Source of the DNA: Methanovulcanius yangii
GTDB taxonomy: Archaea > Halobacteriota > Methanomicrobia > Methanomicrobiales > Methanomicrobiaceae
NCBI RefSeq assembly: GCF_018687785.1
Contig: NZ_LTBL01000001.1
Coordinates: 1,231,780-1,295,779 of the forward strand
Length of the DNA: 64,000 nt
Direction: 5' to 3'
Shown here: one piece after another, positions 34,998-44,530 of the stretch
How positions within the stretch are numbered: position 1 is the stretch's first letter
Layout: each line of letters starts with the position of its first letter
The notes under the pieces: generated by a model
The model's input: only the letters and a program-made list of their open reading frames with translations
Databases searched by the model: none
Told to the model about the DNA's origin: nothing
Position numbers and translations under genes: made by a program

Positions 34998-36386
34998 TCA
35001 TAGTTGATTTTTCTTCTGCGGATTGCGCTTACCCGGCCTGTTTCTGAGATGTCGAACGCCCATGATACCCGCAACACCAATAACAACGATTCCTCCAACC
35101 ACGATGATAAGACCAATGTTTATGGACTTCTCCATTGTAACCTCAATCTGATATACACTGGTGCCTTTCGGTATGCTCTCCTCCACTGATGCTTCATTGT
35201 ACGCATCCCCGCTGACGGATATGACATATGCCGCATTCGTCCGGAGAACCGTCTCAAACTGTCCGGTTGCATCGGTCGTCCCGACATAGGTTCCGTCCAC
35301 ACGGACAGTCGCACCTTCGACCGGGGTGTGGTCGTCTTCTTCTGCGAGAATGGTAACAGATGCCATCGCGAATTCAGGCTGAATGATGATATCCTCGACA
35401 GATTCATCGACGGTCACTTCCCGGACAACTGTCTCATATGCATCTGCCCTGACCTCCACTTCATGGACTCCGGCAATGAGTCTGGCAATCCCCGAATGGC
35501 CGAACTCATCCGTCGTTCCGTGAAAATCCTCATCAATATAGATCTTTGCCCCTTCGATCGGCGTCCGGTCCGCCTCATAGACCGAGATTGCCACCGGATA
35601 GAGGGCCTTTGAGAGAACAACAGGATAGATGAGAAGGTCGCTTTCAATATAGAGCTGATCCGTGAAGGTGGAATATTCATCCTTGGCTACCGAGATGGGA
35701 TAAGTTCGCCCCCGCTCTACGTATGCCGTCACTCTCCCATCCGAACCGGTGGCACCGACGAATTTTTCGTCGATATACACATCCGCCTGACTCAGGGAAG
35801 ACCCGTCTTTTGCATCCGTCACTTCCACGACAAAGATATCATCACGAATGAGGCGGTAATCAACAAATCTGGCCTCATTTCCCATCTCGACGATCTTATT
35901 GAGGAGTTCAAAGTGGGAAGCGCTGACCTCCACACTATACTGCATGCCGGCCTTCACCTCGAATACGGCATCCCCTGACCCATCGGTGGTATCCGTCGAG
36001 AGATAGTCCTCCCCGGAGACCTTCACGAGAACACCGTCGACCGGTTCGAGCGTGTCCGCATCATAGAGGGAGACAGTAAGTGTCACCGCCTTTCGCGAGA
36101 GTTCGGCCGCAAGAGTTGACTGGGTGGCAGAGACCATCGACTGCCAGCTGATATAGCCCGTCTTTTCGATTCCCATTCGGAACGACTCATTCAGGGAATG
36201 CTCATAAATATAAACCCCTTCGGAGTTTGTCTCGCCCTCGTACGTCCCCTCAACGTAGATGTTTGCATCCGAAACAGGGTCCCCACTCACGTCGTCTGTC
36301 ACCGTCACCCGAAGCGAGACCCCCTGGACGGCACCGCAAAGACAGAGAAGGGCAACCAAAGCCGGAACTATACGGTGAATATCCAT
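34998..36386 (-). CDS. Membrane-anchored PEGA / carboxypeptidase-regulatory repeat protein
   Basis: A 462-residue exported protein. A signal peptide (MDIHRIVPALVALLCLCGAVQG) is followed by about five beta-sandwich repeats, each of the form (V/S)VxDxxTxxPVxGAxVxVDxxxxGTTDxxGxF, for example DDHTPVEGATVRVDGTYVGT and DRTPIEGAKIYIDEDFHGTT. A single C-terminal membrane helix (INIGLIIVVGGIVVIGVAGI) and a basic cytoplasmic tail anchor it with the repeats outside. It is on the same strand as the von Willebrand protein about 115 bases downstream. Such repeats act as stalks or S-layer-associated modules; its specific role is unknown. Confidence 0.75.
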   Translation of the reverse strand: MDIHRIVPALVALLCLCGAVQGVSLRVTVTDDVSGDPVSDANIYVEGTYEGETNSEGVYIYEHSLNESFRMGIEKTGYISWQSMVSATQSTLAAELSRKAVTLTVSLYDADTLEPVDGVLVKVSGEDYLSTDTTDGSGDAVFEVKAGMQYSVEVSASHFELLNKIVEMGNEARFVDYRLIRDDIFVVEVTDAKDGSSLSQADVYIDEKFVGATGSDGRVTAYVERGRTYPISVAKDEYSTFTDQLYIESDLLIYPVVLSKALYPVAISVYEADRTPIEGAKIYIDEDFHGTTDEFGHSGIARLIAGVHEVEVRADAYETVVREVTVDESVEDIIIQPEFAMASVTILAEEDDHTPVEGATVRVDGTYVGTTDATGQFETVLRTNAAYVISVSGDAYNEASVEESIPKGTSVYQIEVTMEKSINIGLIIVVGGIVVIGVAGIMGVRHLRNRPGKRNPQKKNQL

Positions 36387-36410
36387 ACAAAGTAATTTTT
36401 TTTATGGATG

Positions 36411-37949
36411 TTAGTCCATTCGGTTGAAGTGCAGGGTATCCGAGGGAAGGCGGTCGATCAGCATTCCTTCCACCAGGATCGGCATCAGGCGCCGACCTTC
36501 TTCCAGAGCATTCTTCAGTTTCTGTTCATTGTCGGCATAGATCGTCATGATCGCATCGCCCTTCTTCACCTGAGACCCACGCTTGGCATGCAGCCAGATG
36601 CCGGCACCCTTGTCGTTGGGGGCCCCCGCGAGTCGTGCGATGGTGATGAGCGCACGGTTGGCGATGTTGATCACATACCCGTCGGCCGGAGCCGGCACAT
36701 CAGCCATGTAGATGCCGGGCTTGAGATCATCAGCTTTAATGTCCGCATTTCCTCCCTGAATGGCTATGATCTCCTTCATCTTTGCAAGCGCTGCTCCACT
36801 TTGCAAAATCTCGCGTGCGACGGGCTCCCCCTCGCCCCGTGCCGCCTTGCCGGCCATCTCAAGGGCGATACCTGCGATAGCAAGACTCTTCTGGACAAGC
36901 GATCCGGGTGACGGTGACCCTTCGAGAACCCGCATCGCTTCGGCGACCTCCAGGTTCGGCCCGATTGTCCGGCCAACCGGCAGATCGCCGAAGGTAATCG
37001 CACATTCGACCTCAAGGTCCAGGCGCTCCCCTATCTCGATGAACTCACGAGCGAGTTTGCGGGCTTCCTGAAGTGATTCAACCTTCGCCTCTTTTCCAAC
37101 AGGGATGTCGATGACGACGATATCTGCACCGGCTGCCTTCTTTTTGGCAATCACGCTTGCAATCATCTGACCACGGGCGTCGATCTTGAGCGGATATTCG
37201 ACATTGATGATACGGTCGTCGGCTGGGGCGATGTTCGTGGATCCTCCCCACACAATCACCGCTCCCGCCTTCTCGGTCATCTCCTGTACCTCGATCGCGC
37301 TAAATTCGACAGGGGCGAGAACCTCCATCAGGTCCGCCGTCCCACCAGCCCCGGTGATCGCACGCGAACTCGTCTTCGGGACCTTGAGTCCGGCTGCCGC
37401 CAGGATCGGCACGATAATCAGCGTGATCTTGTTCCCGGGAACTCCACCGATCGAGTGCTTGTCTACCACCGGCTTGGTACTGAACTCAAGCGAATCGCCG
37501 GTATCGACCATCGCACGGGTGAGGTATTCCACCTCGTCCATGTCGAGGCCATGGATATAGGATGCGGTCACAAAGGCGGTCAGTTCGGTAAGGGAAATAT
37601 TTTCCAGGACAATATCGGAGACGACTTCGTAGATCTCATCCTTTGAAAGCCGCCCCCCGTCCATCTTTTTGCGGATGGTGCGGATTGATGCCGGCGGGAT
37701 GGACTCGAAGACCTCTGCCTCATGCCCATCTTCAAGACCTATGCCACTGAACGTCAGGGAGTAGACGCCGATGTGGCCCTCTTCTACGAGTGAAGGGGTC
37801 GTGTCTATGACCACCGATTCCGATTTGCCGTTTGTATGATTGACGATGCGTATACGGTCACCATCGAGGACACCCAGAATGCGGGCATCATTCTTGTGCA
37901 GCAGTGCACCGCGATTACTGACATCAACATGTTGTACGAGCAGATTCAT
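36411..37949 (-). CDS. deoA: AMP phosphorylase
   Basis: Converts AMP and phosphate to adenine and ribose-1,5-bisphosphate, the first step of the archaeal AMP-to-3-phosphoglycerate pathway that continues through ribose-1,5-bisphosphate isomerase and type III RubisCO. The 512 residues comprise an N-terminal ~85-residue beta domain special to AMP phosphorylases and a thymidine-phosphorylase-like catalytic part with [20 protein letters not shown] and [20 protein letters not shown]. Partner enzymes are not in the window. It lies between two surface-protein genes but separate from them in function. Confidence 0.95.
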   Translation of the reverse strand: MNLLVQHVDVSNRGALLHKNDARILGVLDGDRIRIVNHTNGKSESVVIDTTPSLVEEGHIGVYSLTFSGIGLEDGHEAEVFESIPPASIRTIRKKMDGGRLSKDEIYEVVSDIVLENISLTELTAFVTASYIHGLDMDEVEYLTRAMVDTGDSLEFSTKPVVDKHSIGGVPGNKITLIIVPILAAAGLKVPKTSSRAITGAGGTADLMEVLAPVEFSAIEVQEMTEKAGAVIVWGGSTNIAPADDRIINVEYPLKIDARGQMIASVIAKKKAAGADIVVIDIPVGKEAKVESLQEARKLAREFIEIGERLDLEVECAITFGDLPVGRTIGPNLEVAEAMRVLEGSPSPGSLVQKSLAIAGIALEMAGKAARGEGEPVAREILQSGAALAKMKEIIAIQGGNADIKADDLKPGIYMADVPAPADGYVINIANRALITIARLAGAPNDKGAGIWLHAKRGSQVKKGDAIMTIYADNEQKLKNALEEGRRLMPILVEGMLIDRLPSDTLHFNRMD

Positions 37950-38025
37950 TCCAAAACTCCGGTATCTCCTGTTGGATAAACGGAATTTTGATTGCTGAGT
38001 AGATAAGGTTCCCTGTTTAGGGACA

Positions 38026-38055
38026 ATTTAAAAAAACGCCCCGTCACACAGACGG
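38026..38055 (-). terminator. Terminator of the S-layer gene
   Basis: On the minus strand a T-rich tract follows the S-layer stop, and then CCGTC-TGTGT-GACGG forms a perfect hairpin followed within five bases by a run of seven T. This hairpin-plus-U-tract form is unusually strong for an archaeon and fits a very highly transcribed gene. Confidence 0.6.
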
Positions 38056-38081
38056 TCAAAATAAAGAAAAAATTGGGGGGT

Positions 38082-40544
38082 TTAGTCCTTCCGGAGGACC
38101 AGTGCTGCAACAGCACCGAGGCCGATCAGTGCAAAGACTGCACCAAAGCCCGGAGTTGCGGTCGGCTCAGGAGTGGGCTCCTCAGTCGGCTCAGCGGTGG
38201 GCTGTGCGGTGGGCTGTGCGGTCGGCTGTGCAGTCGGCTCTGCGGTCGGGACGGCCTTCAGAACGTTGAAGGTCTGGGTTGCAGTGTTGTCAGCTTCAAC
38301 AGCTTCGACCTTGACGATGTACTCGTCGGGCTTGAAGTTGGATGCGTCAACTGCAAACTCCCATGCATTGCCGTCGTCACCCTCGGTGACGAGGACAGTG
38401 CCGGATGCGCCGCTGAATGCGCCGGACTGGGTCTTCTCGGTCGGCTGGAATGAGGAAGAAACAACTTCAACAATCAGGGAGTCGCCAACAGCGAGGTTGG
38501 TGGTTCCGGTGATGGTGAAGGTCTCGCCAACATAGCGGTCGCCGATTGCGTCGATGATGATCCACGGCTCTTCGACCATGAAGGTGAGCTTGTAGTAGGT
38601 ATCATCAACGTTCGGAGAGTTGATTGCCTGAACGAGTGCCTCTGCAGCGTCGGAGCCCTGGAGACTGCCCTGGCCCTCGAGCTTGAAGAGCAGAAGGTCG
38701 TCGCTGATCTTGTTGTAGACGTTGCCGTTCAGTTCGTAAATGTCCTGCTGTCCGTTGTACATCGGGTGCTGAACGACCACGAAGTACTGTCCGGCTGCAA
38801 GGGAGCTGTCAGTTGCAAACTTGTATTCGAAGGTGCCGTCATCCTCAACGGTCTCGGAGGTTGCAATGGCTTTGTTCTTGCCAAGGATCCAGACGTAGAC
38901 GTTGGAGGGGTCACCCTCTGCAGTACCGGTGATGTACAGGTCGTCGCCCTTTGCGACGGTTGCTGCACTGGTGGTTGCAGTCACGAACGGCTTCTTGATG
39001 ACGATCGAAACGGTTGCATAGGTTGCACTCAGGGTTCCGAGGTCGCCCTTGTCGATGTCGTCGGTGACAGCGTAGATGGTGTAGGTGCCTGCATCAAGGT
39101 CAACTGAAGAGGTGTCCCACTTGTATTCCCACGTGTCATCGGTCTCAACAGCTTCTTCGATGAAGGTGGTGTCGACACCAGTGGTGGTCTTGCTGTCAGT
39201 GTTCTTCGGGTCTACGAGCTTTGCACCGTTGGCCCACAGGTTGGGACCAGTGATGAACAGGTAGACGTAGTCACTGTCAGTGTTGGTTCCGGAGAGAATG
39301 ATCTCCTCGCCGAGGAAGTAGGATGCGTCGCCGGATGCGGTGACGGTAACATCGCCCTTCTCAACCTTCACTTTGACCTTGTCGTACTTTGCAGTTGCAT
39401 AGTCGGTCATCTGCTGAACGCGGATGGTGTAGCTCTGGTCGGTGGTCGTCTGGTTGGTTGCAAAACCAATCGTGCGGGTGCCGGACCCAGAGGTGGTGAT
39501 CTTTGCAAATCCATTTGCATTTGCGGTGTCTGCCCGGACAGTCTTGCCGGAGGAGAACTCATAGTCACCTGCATCGGTGTCATTGACAGTAACGGAGTCC
39601 TGGTTCAACTTGATCTCGGGGGGCTGCTCAACACTGCTGGAACCCTCAAGCCAGAGGGCGTAGTTCGTGTTGGGCCTACCGGTCACGGTCACGGAGAAGT
39701 CGTTGTTGCGGACGACGGTGTCCTTGTTTGCCTCAATGGTCACGGTGTCCTTTGCAATGGTGACGGTGTATACCTTGGAGACGGTTGAGCCGGTGACGGC
39801 ATAGTTGTCATCCATGCTGTTGACATCACAGGATGCGTAGAACGTGTAGACACCGGATGCGTAGTTAGCGCTGGAGGTGTACCAGATAGGGTCATACTGA
39901 CCAAGAACATAGTCAAGCTGGCTGTCAACTGCGAAGTCCTTAATGGATGTGGTTGTACCAGCCGCATTGATAAGGCCCGTATATTTGGTACCCTGTTCGT
40001 CCTTCACGGTGATGGTAATAGCATCATCGCCAGCTTCGTAACCAGTACGGTCAAAGATCTTCCACAGGTTGGTGTCAATTCTGAACGTCAAGTTAGAGTT
40101 CGTAATGACATTGCCATCTGTGCGGTCTTTGGAAGTACTTGCACCAGTAATCTCGTATGCCTTCACATCAATGGTCGGAACTGCCGCATAGAATGCAACG
40201 GTCCAGTTACCATTGAGCTGGGGATCCGTCAGGCTGTCCTGATCAACATACCATGCTCCTGTCTTCGTACCAAACTTCGAGGGATCGATATAGTTGGTGA
40301 AACCAGGGGTAATTGAATAGGTATCTGCCCAAGATGCTGAGCTTGTGTCAGCTCCATCGGGGAACCATACGGCAACCCAAGTGTCTACTCCACCGGTGAC
40401 GGCATCCCAGTTAAGGTCCTCTTCACCAGCGAATGCGGTAAGCCCGGTCGAATTCATGTATCTGGTGTCTGCTGCTGCAGGTGCTGCTGCAACAAATGCC
40501 AGTGCAATCATGGCTACCAGGGCAATTCCTAGTTTTGTTTTCAT
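38082..40544 (-). CDS. slp: S-layer glycoprotein (DUF3821/MEMAR-type) with PGF-CTERM anchor
   Basis: Main candidate for the cell-envelope S-layer subunit, 820 residues. The parts in order are a signal peptide (MKTKLGIALVAMIALAFVAA), beta-rich domains with many Asn-x-Ser/Thr sites for N-glycosylation, a Pro/Thr/Glu repeat stalk (PTAEPTAQPTAQPTAQPTAE), and the C-terminal tripartite PGF-CTERM signal (TPGFGAVFALIGLGAVAALV then RKD), which archaeosortase cuts while attaching lipid. GGAGGT lies seven bases before the ATG. Acidic composition, biased codons, a strong TATA box, a 5' hairpin and a strong terminator all point to very high expression. The family is typical of Methanoculleus and relatives. 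Confidence 0.9.
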   Translation of the reverse strand: MKTKLGIALVAMIALAFVAAAPAAADTRYMNSTGLTAFAGEEDLNWDAVTGGVDTWVAVWFPDGADTSSASWADTYSITPGFTNYIDPSKFGTKTGAWYVDQDSLTDPQLNGNWTVAFYAAVPTIDVKAYEITGASTSKDRTDGNVITNSNLTFRIDTNLWKIFDRTGYEAGDDAITITVKDEQGTKYTGLINAAGTTTSIKDFAVDSQLDYVLGQYDPIWYTSSANYASGVYTFYASCDVNSMDDNYAVTGSTVSKVYTVTIAKDTVTIEANKDTVVRNNDFSVTVTGRPNTNYALWLEGSSSVEQPPEIKLNQDSVTVNDTDAGDYEFSSGKTVRADTANANGFAKITTSGSGTRTIGFATNQTTTDQSYTIRVQQMTDYATAKYDKVKVKVEKGDVTVTASGDASYFLGEEIILSGTNTDSDYVYLFITGPNLWANGAKLVDPKNTDSKTTTGVDTTFIEEAVETDDTWEYKWDTSSVDLDAGTYTIYAVTDDIDKGDLGTLSATYATVSIVIKKPFVTATTSAATVAKGDDLYITGTAEGDPSNVYVWILGKNKAIATSETVEDDGTFEYKFATDSSLAAGQYFVVVQHPMYNGQQDIYELNGNVYNKISDDLLLFKLEGQGSLQGSDAAEALVQAINSPNVDDTYYKLTFMVEEPWIIIDAIGDRYVGETFTITGTTNLAVGDSLIVEVVSSSFQPTEKTQSGAFSGASGTVLVTEGDDGNAWEFAVDASNFKPDEYIVKVEAVEADNTATQTFNVLKAVPTAEPTAQPTAQPTAQPTAEPTEEPTPEPTATPGFGAVFALIGLGAVAALVLRKD

Positions 40545-40985
40545 TCATAACCTCCTTACAATACATTGAGGGAACATCATGCAACATCTTCGGCAATCGC
40601 CGAAAAACGCTTCACTTTGTTCCATACTCCGAACGACGGAATATGTTCCAATATTTGGAGAACACTTAATATATCCTTTGTGGTTGACGGAAACAGGAGG
40701 GCGGAGAGAGACCGCGAATATCGCCCGAATCATCCTCATTCGCCCGTAATTTGCCCCCGAATGTAACTTCCGGGATTCCGGAGGAGAGGCGCGTATTCCA
40801 CCAGATATTCTTTCGACTATTTGCCAAAGAAGTCATCGTACATAAACCATGCCGTCATGCCCCATCATTTCTGGGATCAATTAATATACGGACATACACC
40901 AATCCGACAGAACCTGAGACGCCCGTTCGGCCCAAATCGTCACATTAATATCTCTCACCGACAGACAACTAGAGGTAATTTCAGA
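40545..40985 (-). promoter_or_regulatory. S-layer promoter and 5' hairpin leader; otherwise empty stretch
   Basis: On the minus strand GGATATATTAAG (40666-40677) is a strong TATA box that puts the start near 40645. The predicted transcript begins with a hairpin, CATATTCCG/CGGAGTATG with one mismatch and a 5-base loop (40624-40646), and runs about 100 bases to AAGGAGGTTATGA before the S-layer ATG. From 40680 to 40985 I see no convincing gene; an ATTAATATCT box near 40945 on the plus strand probably serves tRNA-Gln. Confidence 0.55.
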
Positions 40986-41058
40986 AGTCCGGTAGTGTAG
41001 TGGTCAATCATGTGAGACTCTGGATCTTGCGACAGCAGTTCGAATCTGCTCCGGACTA
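40986..41058 (+). tRNA. tRNA-Gln (CTG anticodon)
   Basis: AGTCCGG pairs with CCGGACT as acceptor stem with discriminator A. The T arm AGCAG-TTCGAAT-CTGCT is perfect. The anticodon arm TGAGA-CTCTGGA-TCTTG gives CTG and contains two G-T wobble pairs, a rather weak stem. The AGTCC start and GTAGTGGTCAAT D-arm are typical of archaeal tRNA-Gln. Confidence 0.88.
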
Positions 41059-41223
41059 TCATCTTTTAGAATTATTTTTTTCAAGATTTTGATCGCCAAT
41101 CCCAATATTTCTCAGCACCTTTCGGAATTATCTCTCGTACGGCAGATGAATCCGGACATCCCCCATTCACCGCCACCGAAATTTCAGGAGAGCAGAGCGC
41201 ATCCTTTTCCAAATTTCATACAT

Positions 41224-41934
41224 TCACGCAAGAAACGCCGCCAGAACACCGCTCAGAAATATCCCGTCGAACGTCCCGGCACCGCCGATACTCACCATCG
41301 GGGCTCCGACACGGCCGAGATGCCGGATATTCAAAAGGTCCGCGCCGACAAGCGTCCCGATCGTTCCTGCGACAAAGGCGATGACGGGCCCTGCAAGCGG
41401 ATTGGAAAACTCAAGGACGACCCCGCACAGAAGCGCCACCACCGGCGCCACATAAAACGGCGTCGCAATACCCAGTCCCGGTACCACCCGTGCGGCGGCG
41501 TGCGTTGCCCCGGCGACGATGCAGATACCGGCAAGGGCCGCGAGGATCACCGCGCCGGGGTCGGGAAAGGCCGCTGCATTGGTGGCCACATTCAGGAACA
41601 TGTAGAGCGAGATCAGAACAGGAATCACCGCACCCCCCACATTGACGGCGACCACGGTGTCATCGGAGTCATGAACCGTATAGACCCGACCGAACCGGTT
41701 GCGGAAGACATAATCAGGCTTTCTCGCACCCTTGATCTTCGTGAGCGGGATGTTGATGAAACTTCCCGCAATGATTGAAACGATAAGGAGGAGAATCGTC
41801 CAGCCGGAGAATCCAAGACTTTCGAGCGCCCCGCCGATAATGCCGAGCAGAAGAAGCGGTATAAGGAAGATGAGAATCGCTATGAGAAATAGTATGAGTA
41901 TGATGGAAAACGGGTTGAAATAGTACTGGCGCAC
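41224..41934 (-). CDS. DUF1614 family membrane protein
   Basis: A 236-residue integral membrane protein with about seven hydrophobic segments, matching the archaeal/bacterial DUF1614 family. Diagnostic blocks are GSFINIPLTKI, VYTVHDSDDTVVAVNVGGAVIPV and the glycine-rich end MVSIGGAGTFDGIFLSGVLA. Function is unknown. It follows the fibrillarin gene by 3 bases and is probably the last gene of the nop5-flpA operon, although no functional link is evident. Confidence 0.8.
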   Translation of the reverse strand: MRQYYFNPFSIILILFLIAILIFLIPLLLLGIIGGALESLGFSGWTILLLIVSIIAGSFINIPLTKIKGARKPDYVFRNRFGRVYTVHDSDDTVVAVNVGGAVIPVLISLYMFLNVATNAAAFPDPGAVILAALAGICIVAGATHAAARVVPGLGIATPFYVAPVVALLCGVVLEFSNPLAGPVIAFVAGTIGTLVGADLLNIRHLGRVGAPMVSIGGAGTFDGIFLSGVLAAFLA

Positions 41935-41937
41935 CCG

Positions 41938-42546
41938 TTAATCCTCCGGCAGGCGGCACACCAGTGCCGCATGATCACGATGATACGGGTCCAGCCACTG
42001 GACGGTTTGGACAACGAGCCCCGCTGCCTCAAGGGCCTGTACTGATGCCTCGCAGACGTCCTTCGGATCCTCACGGACATTGACACTCCTCGTCTTGAGC
42101 ATCAGAATGTATGTTCCGCCTCTTTTCAGGAATTTCAGGTGGTTGACGGCGATTGCCACCTGATTGGGCTGCGCCACGTCCTGGTAAATGAAATCCACCT
42201 GCTCGACCAGCGGCTCATAAACCTGCATGCGGTTTACGTCCGCCATAATCGGCACAATGTTCTTTCTGCGCCGTGACACCTCAATGAGGTCCTGCATCGG
42301 ACGCGGCGCAAATTCAATCGCATAGACCGTCCCGGCATAATCCGCGACATGCGACACCGTCGTGCCGTTTGCCGCCCCGAGATAGAGGACATGCACCGAT
42401 GCATCGAGCGTCACTTCAGTCCCCTTGAGGACGAGGGCTGCGAGTTTGCTTCTGTACGGATCCCATATCCGCCACTCGCCGAGGGTCCGCTCGCCATAAA
42501 CGCCGCCCTTTCCCGGCGACACCAGGGTCCCGTCGATGAATTTCAT
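41938..42546 (-). CDS. flpA: Fibrillarin, rRNA/tRNA 2'-O-methyltransferase
   Basis: Catalytic subunit of box C/D ribonucleoproteins, which methylate rRNA and tRNA riboses as directed by guide RNAs. The 202 residues show the SAM-binding motif VLYLGAANGTTVSHVADYAG, YAIEFAPRPM, and the catalytic-site strand QVDFIYQDVAQPNQ. The ATG overlaps the Nop5 stop (ATGA), so the two partners are translationally coupled. Confidence 0.96.
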   Translation of the reverse strand: MKFIDGTLVSPGKGGVYGERTLGEWRIWDPYRSKLAALVLKGTEVTLDASVHVLYLGAANGTTVSHVADYAGTVYAIEFAPRPMQDLIEVSRRRKNIVPIMADVNRMQVYEPLVEQVDFIYQDVAQPNQVAIAVNHLKFLKRGGTYILMLKTRSVNVREDPKDVCEASVQALEAAGLVVQTVQWLDPYHRDHAALVCRLPED

Positions 42547-43403
42547 TCGGCTACACCCGCCCTGTCGATGGCCGCCTGGGCCTTTTCAAGGAATACTTCA
42601 TCGGCTTCACCGCGATACGCGTCGATGCGGGCTGCAATGGCCAGTTTTCCCGCGAGCACACGCGCCACACGGCCCCTGATTTTCCGTGGGGCGTTATGGA
42701 CGCGGCGGTGCTGGAAGATGATGCCGTGTTTCGGCGAGGGAGACCCCGCCCTCAGGTGGGTGAAGAGCGCATTTTCCGCTCCGAGCACCTGAATTGTGGA
42801 TGCAGGGAATGATGCGAGCGCCTCCAGCCCCCCCGCACGCGCAAGGATTCGGGCGGCCACCAGCCCCCCGACAAGGGCCGAGCAGTTCGGGAGAAGAAGA
42901 TCGGCCCGGTGTGAAATCTCCTTCATAAGCGAGGAGCGCGTTGCCGAGAGGCGATCCACTTCCCCTGCCACCCGGCCGAGCGACGTACGGTCGCGCTTCA
43001 TGATGCCGACCATTTTTTTTGCATTGCAGGACCGGTATTTTCTCGAGAATGCAGGGTTTTTGACAAGGTACCACTCGGTCGACTTCTCTGTCAGGAGATT
43101 GATCACTTCGTCCAGTTCATCCATCAGGCGGACCATCTGGACGAGTTCGACGTCACCTTTCCCAAAACACTCCCTGATTTCCTCCTCTGCAAGAGCAATG
43201 GTAACATCCCGGAGGGTTGCGATGTACTGGTCACGATCGGCAAAGCAGCCACACCGTACGGCCTCCTGAACATCAGGAAGAGCAGGAACATCCTTCCCCC
43301 CATCTTCCAAAAGTGCCAGGTACCGCTCCACAAGTGTATCGGTCTCGTACCCCGCACAGGTGCACGCATCCCCTTCAATATCCCCAAACCAGTACCTGCG
43401 CAT
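42543..43403 (-). CDS. nop5: Nop5 (Nop56/58 homologue), box C/D RNP core protein
   Basis: Scaffold that bridges L7Ae-bound guide RNA and fibrillarin. The 286 residues end with the conserved Nop domain: EISHRADLLLPNCSALVGGL, FPASTIQVLGAENALFTHLR and GSPSPKHGIIFQHRRVHNAP, followed by a short C-terminal region without the long Lys/Glu tail of eukaryotic forms. The N-terminal part is acidic and divergent. It is the first gene of the nop5-flpA-DUF1614 operon. Confidence 0.95.
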   Translation of the reverse strand: MRRYWFGDIEGDACTCAGYETDTLVERYLALLEDGGKDVPALPDVQEAVRCGCFADRDQYIATLRDVTIALAEEEIRECFGKGDVELVQMVRLMDELDEVINLLTEKSTEWYLVKNPAFSRKYRSCNAKKMVGIMKRDRTSLGRVAGEVDRLSATRSSLMKEISHRADLLLPNCSALVGGLVAARILARAGGLEALASFPASTIQVLGAENALFTHLRAGSPSPKHGIIFQHRRVHNAPRKIRGRVARVLAGKLAIAARIDAYRGEADEVFLEKAQAAIDRAGVAE

Positions 43404-43524
43404 ATGTATCCTTACTATCCACCTCCATCACAAAAAAGCACCTCTCTTTGCACGGCCATAAGAGGAACCAAAAACGGATAAATACCAACAACCAACATTA
43501 CGGAAATCCACGGACGTGCCTGTA

Positions 43525-44451
43525 ATGATTCTGACCGTTCTCCTCTTCATCGTCGGCCTCGCCCTTCTCATCAAGGGGGCAGATTACTTCGTGGAAGGGG
43601 GAGGGGGTCTTGCCGCCCGGTACGGCGTCCCCTCGGCGGTCATCGGCTTTACCATCATCGCATTCGGGACCTCCCTTCCGGAATTTGTCGTGAGCATCAA
43701 CGCCATCGTCACGGACAATCCTGATGTAGCGCTGGGAAACATTCTCGGCAGCAACATCGCAAACATCGCCCTTGTCCTAGCACTTTGTGCGATGATCAGC
43801 CCCGCAGTCATCGCACGTGCCGAAGGAGAGAAGAGCAAGGTCTACACCGAGACCATGCTTATGCTTGCCGCGACCGCCGTCTTTGCGGTGGTCTGCCTGG
43901 ACAACATGGTGGGTCTTGTCGACGGCATCATCCTTCTCATCGCCTTCGTCATCATTCTCTATATCATCTACAAGAGGATAGGAAAGGAACCGGGAACAAA
44001 AATCGAGATTCATGGAAACCTCGATTGGGGATACACCGTCGGGGGTCTTGTGGCCGTCATCATCGGGTCCCAGTTCGTCCTTGACAGCGCCGTGACCATC
44101 GCAACGGCACTCGGCATCCCCGCCTTTGTGATCGGGATGTCCATGGTCGCGGTCGGAACCTCGCTTCCCGAACTTGCAACCTCCCTTGTTGCCATCCTCA
44201 AAGGCGATGCAGGCATTTCAGCAGGCAACCTTCTCGGCAGCAACATCTTCAACCTTCTCATGGTGCTCGGCACCGGCGCCCTTATCCGCCCGCTTGCCAT
44301 CCCCCACTTCAGCGACATCGTCATTCTCGTTCTCTTCTCACTTGCAGTCATCCCCCTCGTGAAGGGGTCGCCGAAGGTCACACGCATATGGGGCGGAGTG
44401 CTCCTTGCGGGGTATATCGCCTATATGGTCTTCCTGTACACCGGAATATGA
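43525..44451 (+). CDS. Calcium/sodium antiporter (CaCA family, YrbG-like)
   Basis: A 308-residue ten-helix cation exchanger. The two inverted alpha-repeats are intact: FGTSLPEFVVSINAI with GNILGSNIANIALVL, and VGTSLPELATSLVAI with GNLLGSNIFNLLMVLG, carrying the Glu residues that bind Na+ and Ca2+. It is closest to prokaryotic YrbG/NCX_Mj. ATG (MILTVLL) is preferred over a GTG three codons earlier. GGATAAATAC near 43475 is a suitable TATA box. It is monocistronic. Confidence 0.92.
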   Translation: MILTVLLFIVGLALLIKGADYFVEGGGGLAARYGVPSAVIGFTIIAFGTSLPEFVVSINAIVTDNPDVALGNILGSNIANIALVLALCAMISPAVIARAEGEKSKVYTETMLMLAATAVFAVVCLDNMVGLVDGIILLIAFVIILYIIYKRIGKEPGTKIEIHGNLDWGYTVGGLVAVIIGSQFVLDSAVTIATALGIPAFVIGMSMVAVGTSLPELATSLVAILKGDAGISAGNLLGSNIFNLLMVLGTGALIRPLAIPHFSDIVILVLFSLAVIPLVKGSPKVTRIWGGVLLAGYIAYMVFLYTGI

Positions 44452-44530
44452 GGGTGACCAACTCTTTCCACAAAGAGATTCATCCAACCCGCATATGGGG
44501 TATCCTGTACCCCCTCGATCTTTCCGGGCT

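Noticed and set aside
38158-38258. Repeated PTAQPTAQ coding units as a DNA tandem repeat element
   Set aside because: They are the proline/threonine stalk of the S-layer protein, a normal coding feature before the PGF-CTERM signal.
40751-40948. 65-codon frame between the S-layer promoter and tRNA-Gln
   Set aside because: No ribosome binding site, no family resemblance, composition unlike neighbouring genes.
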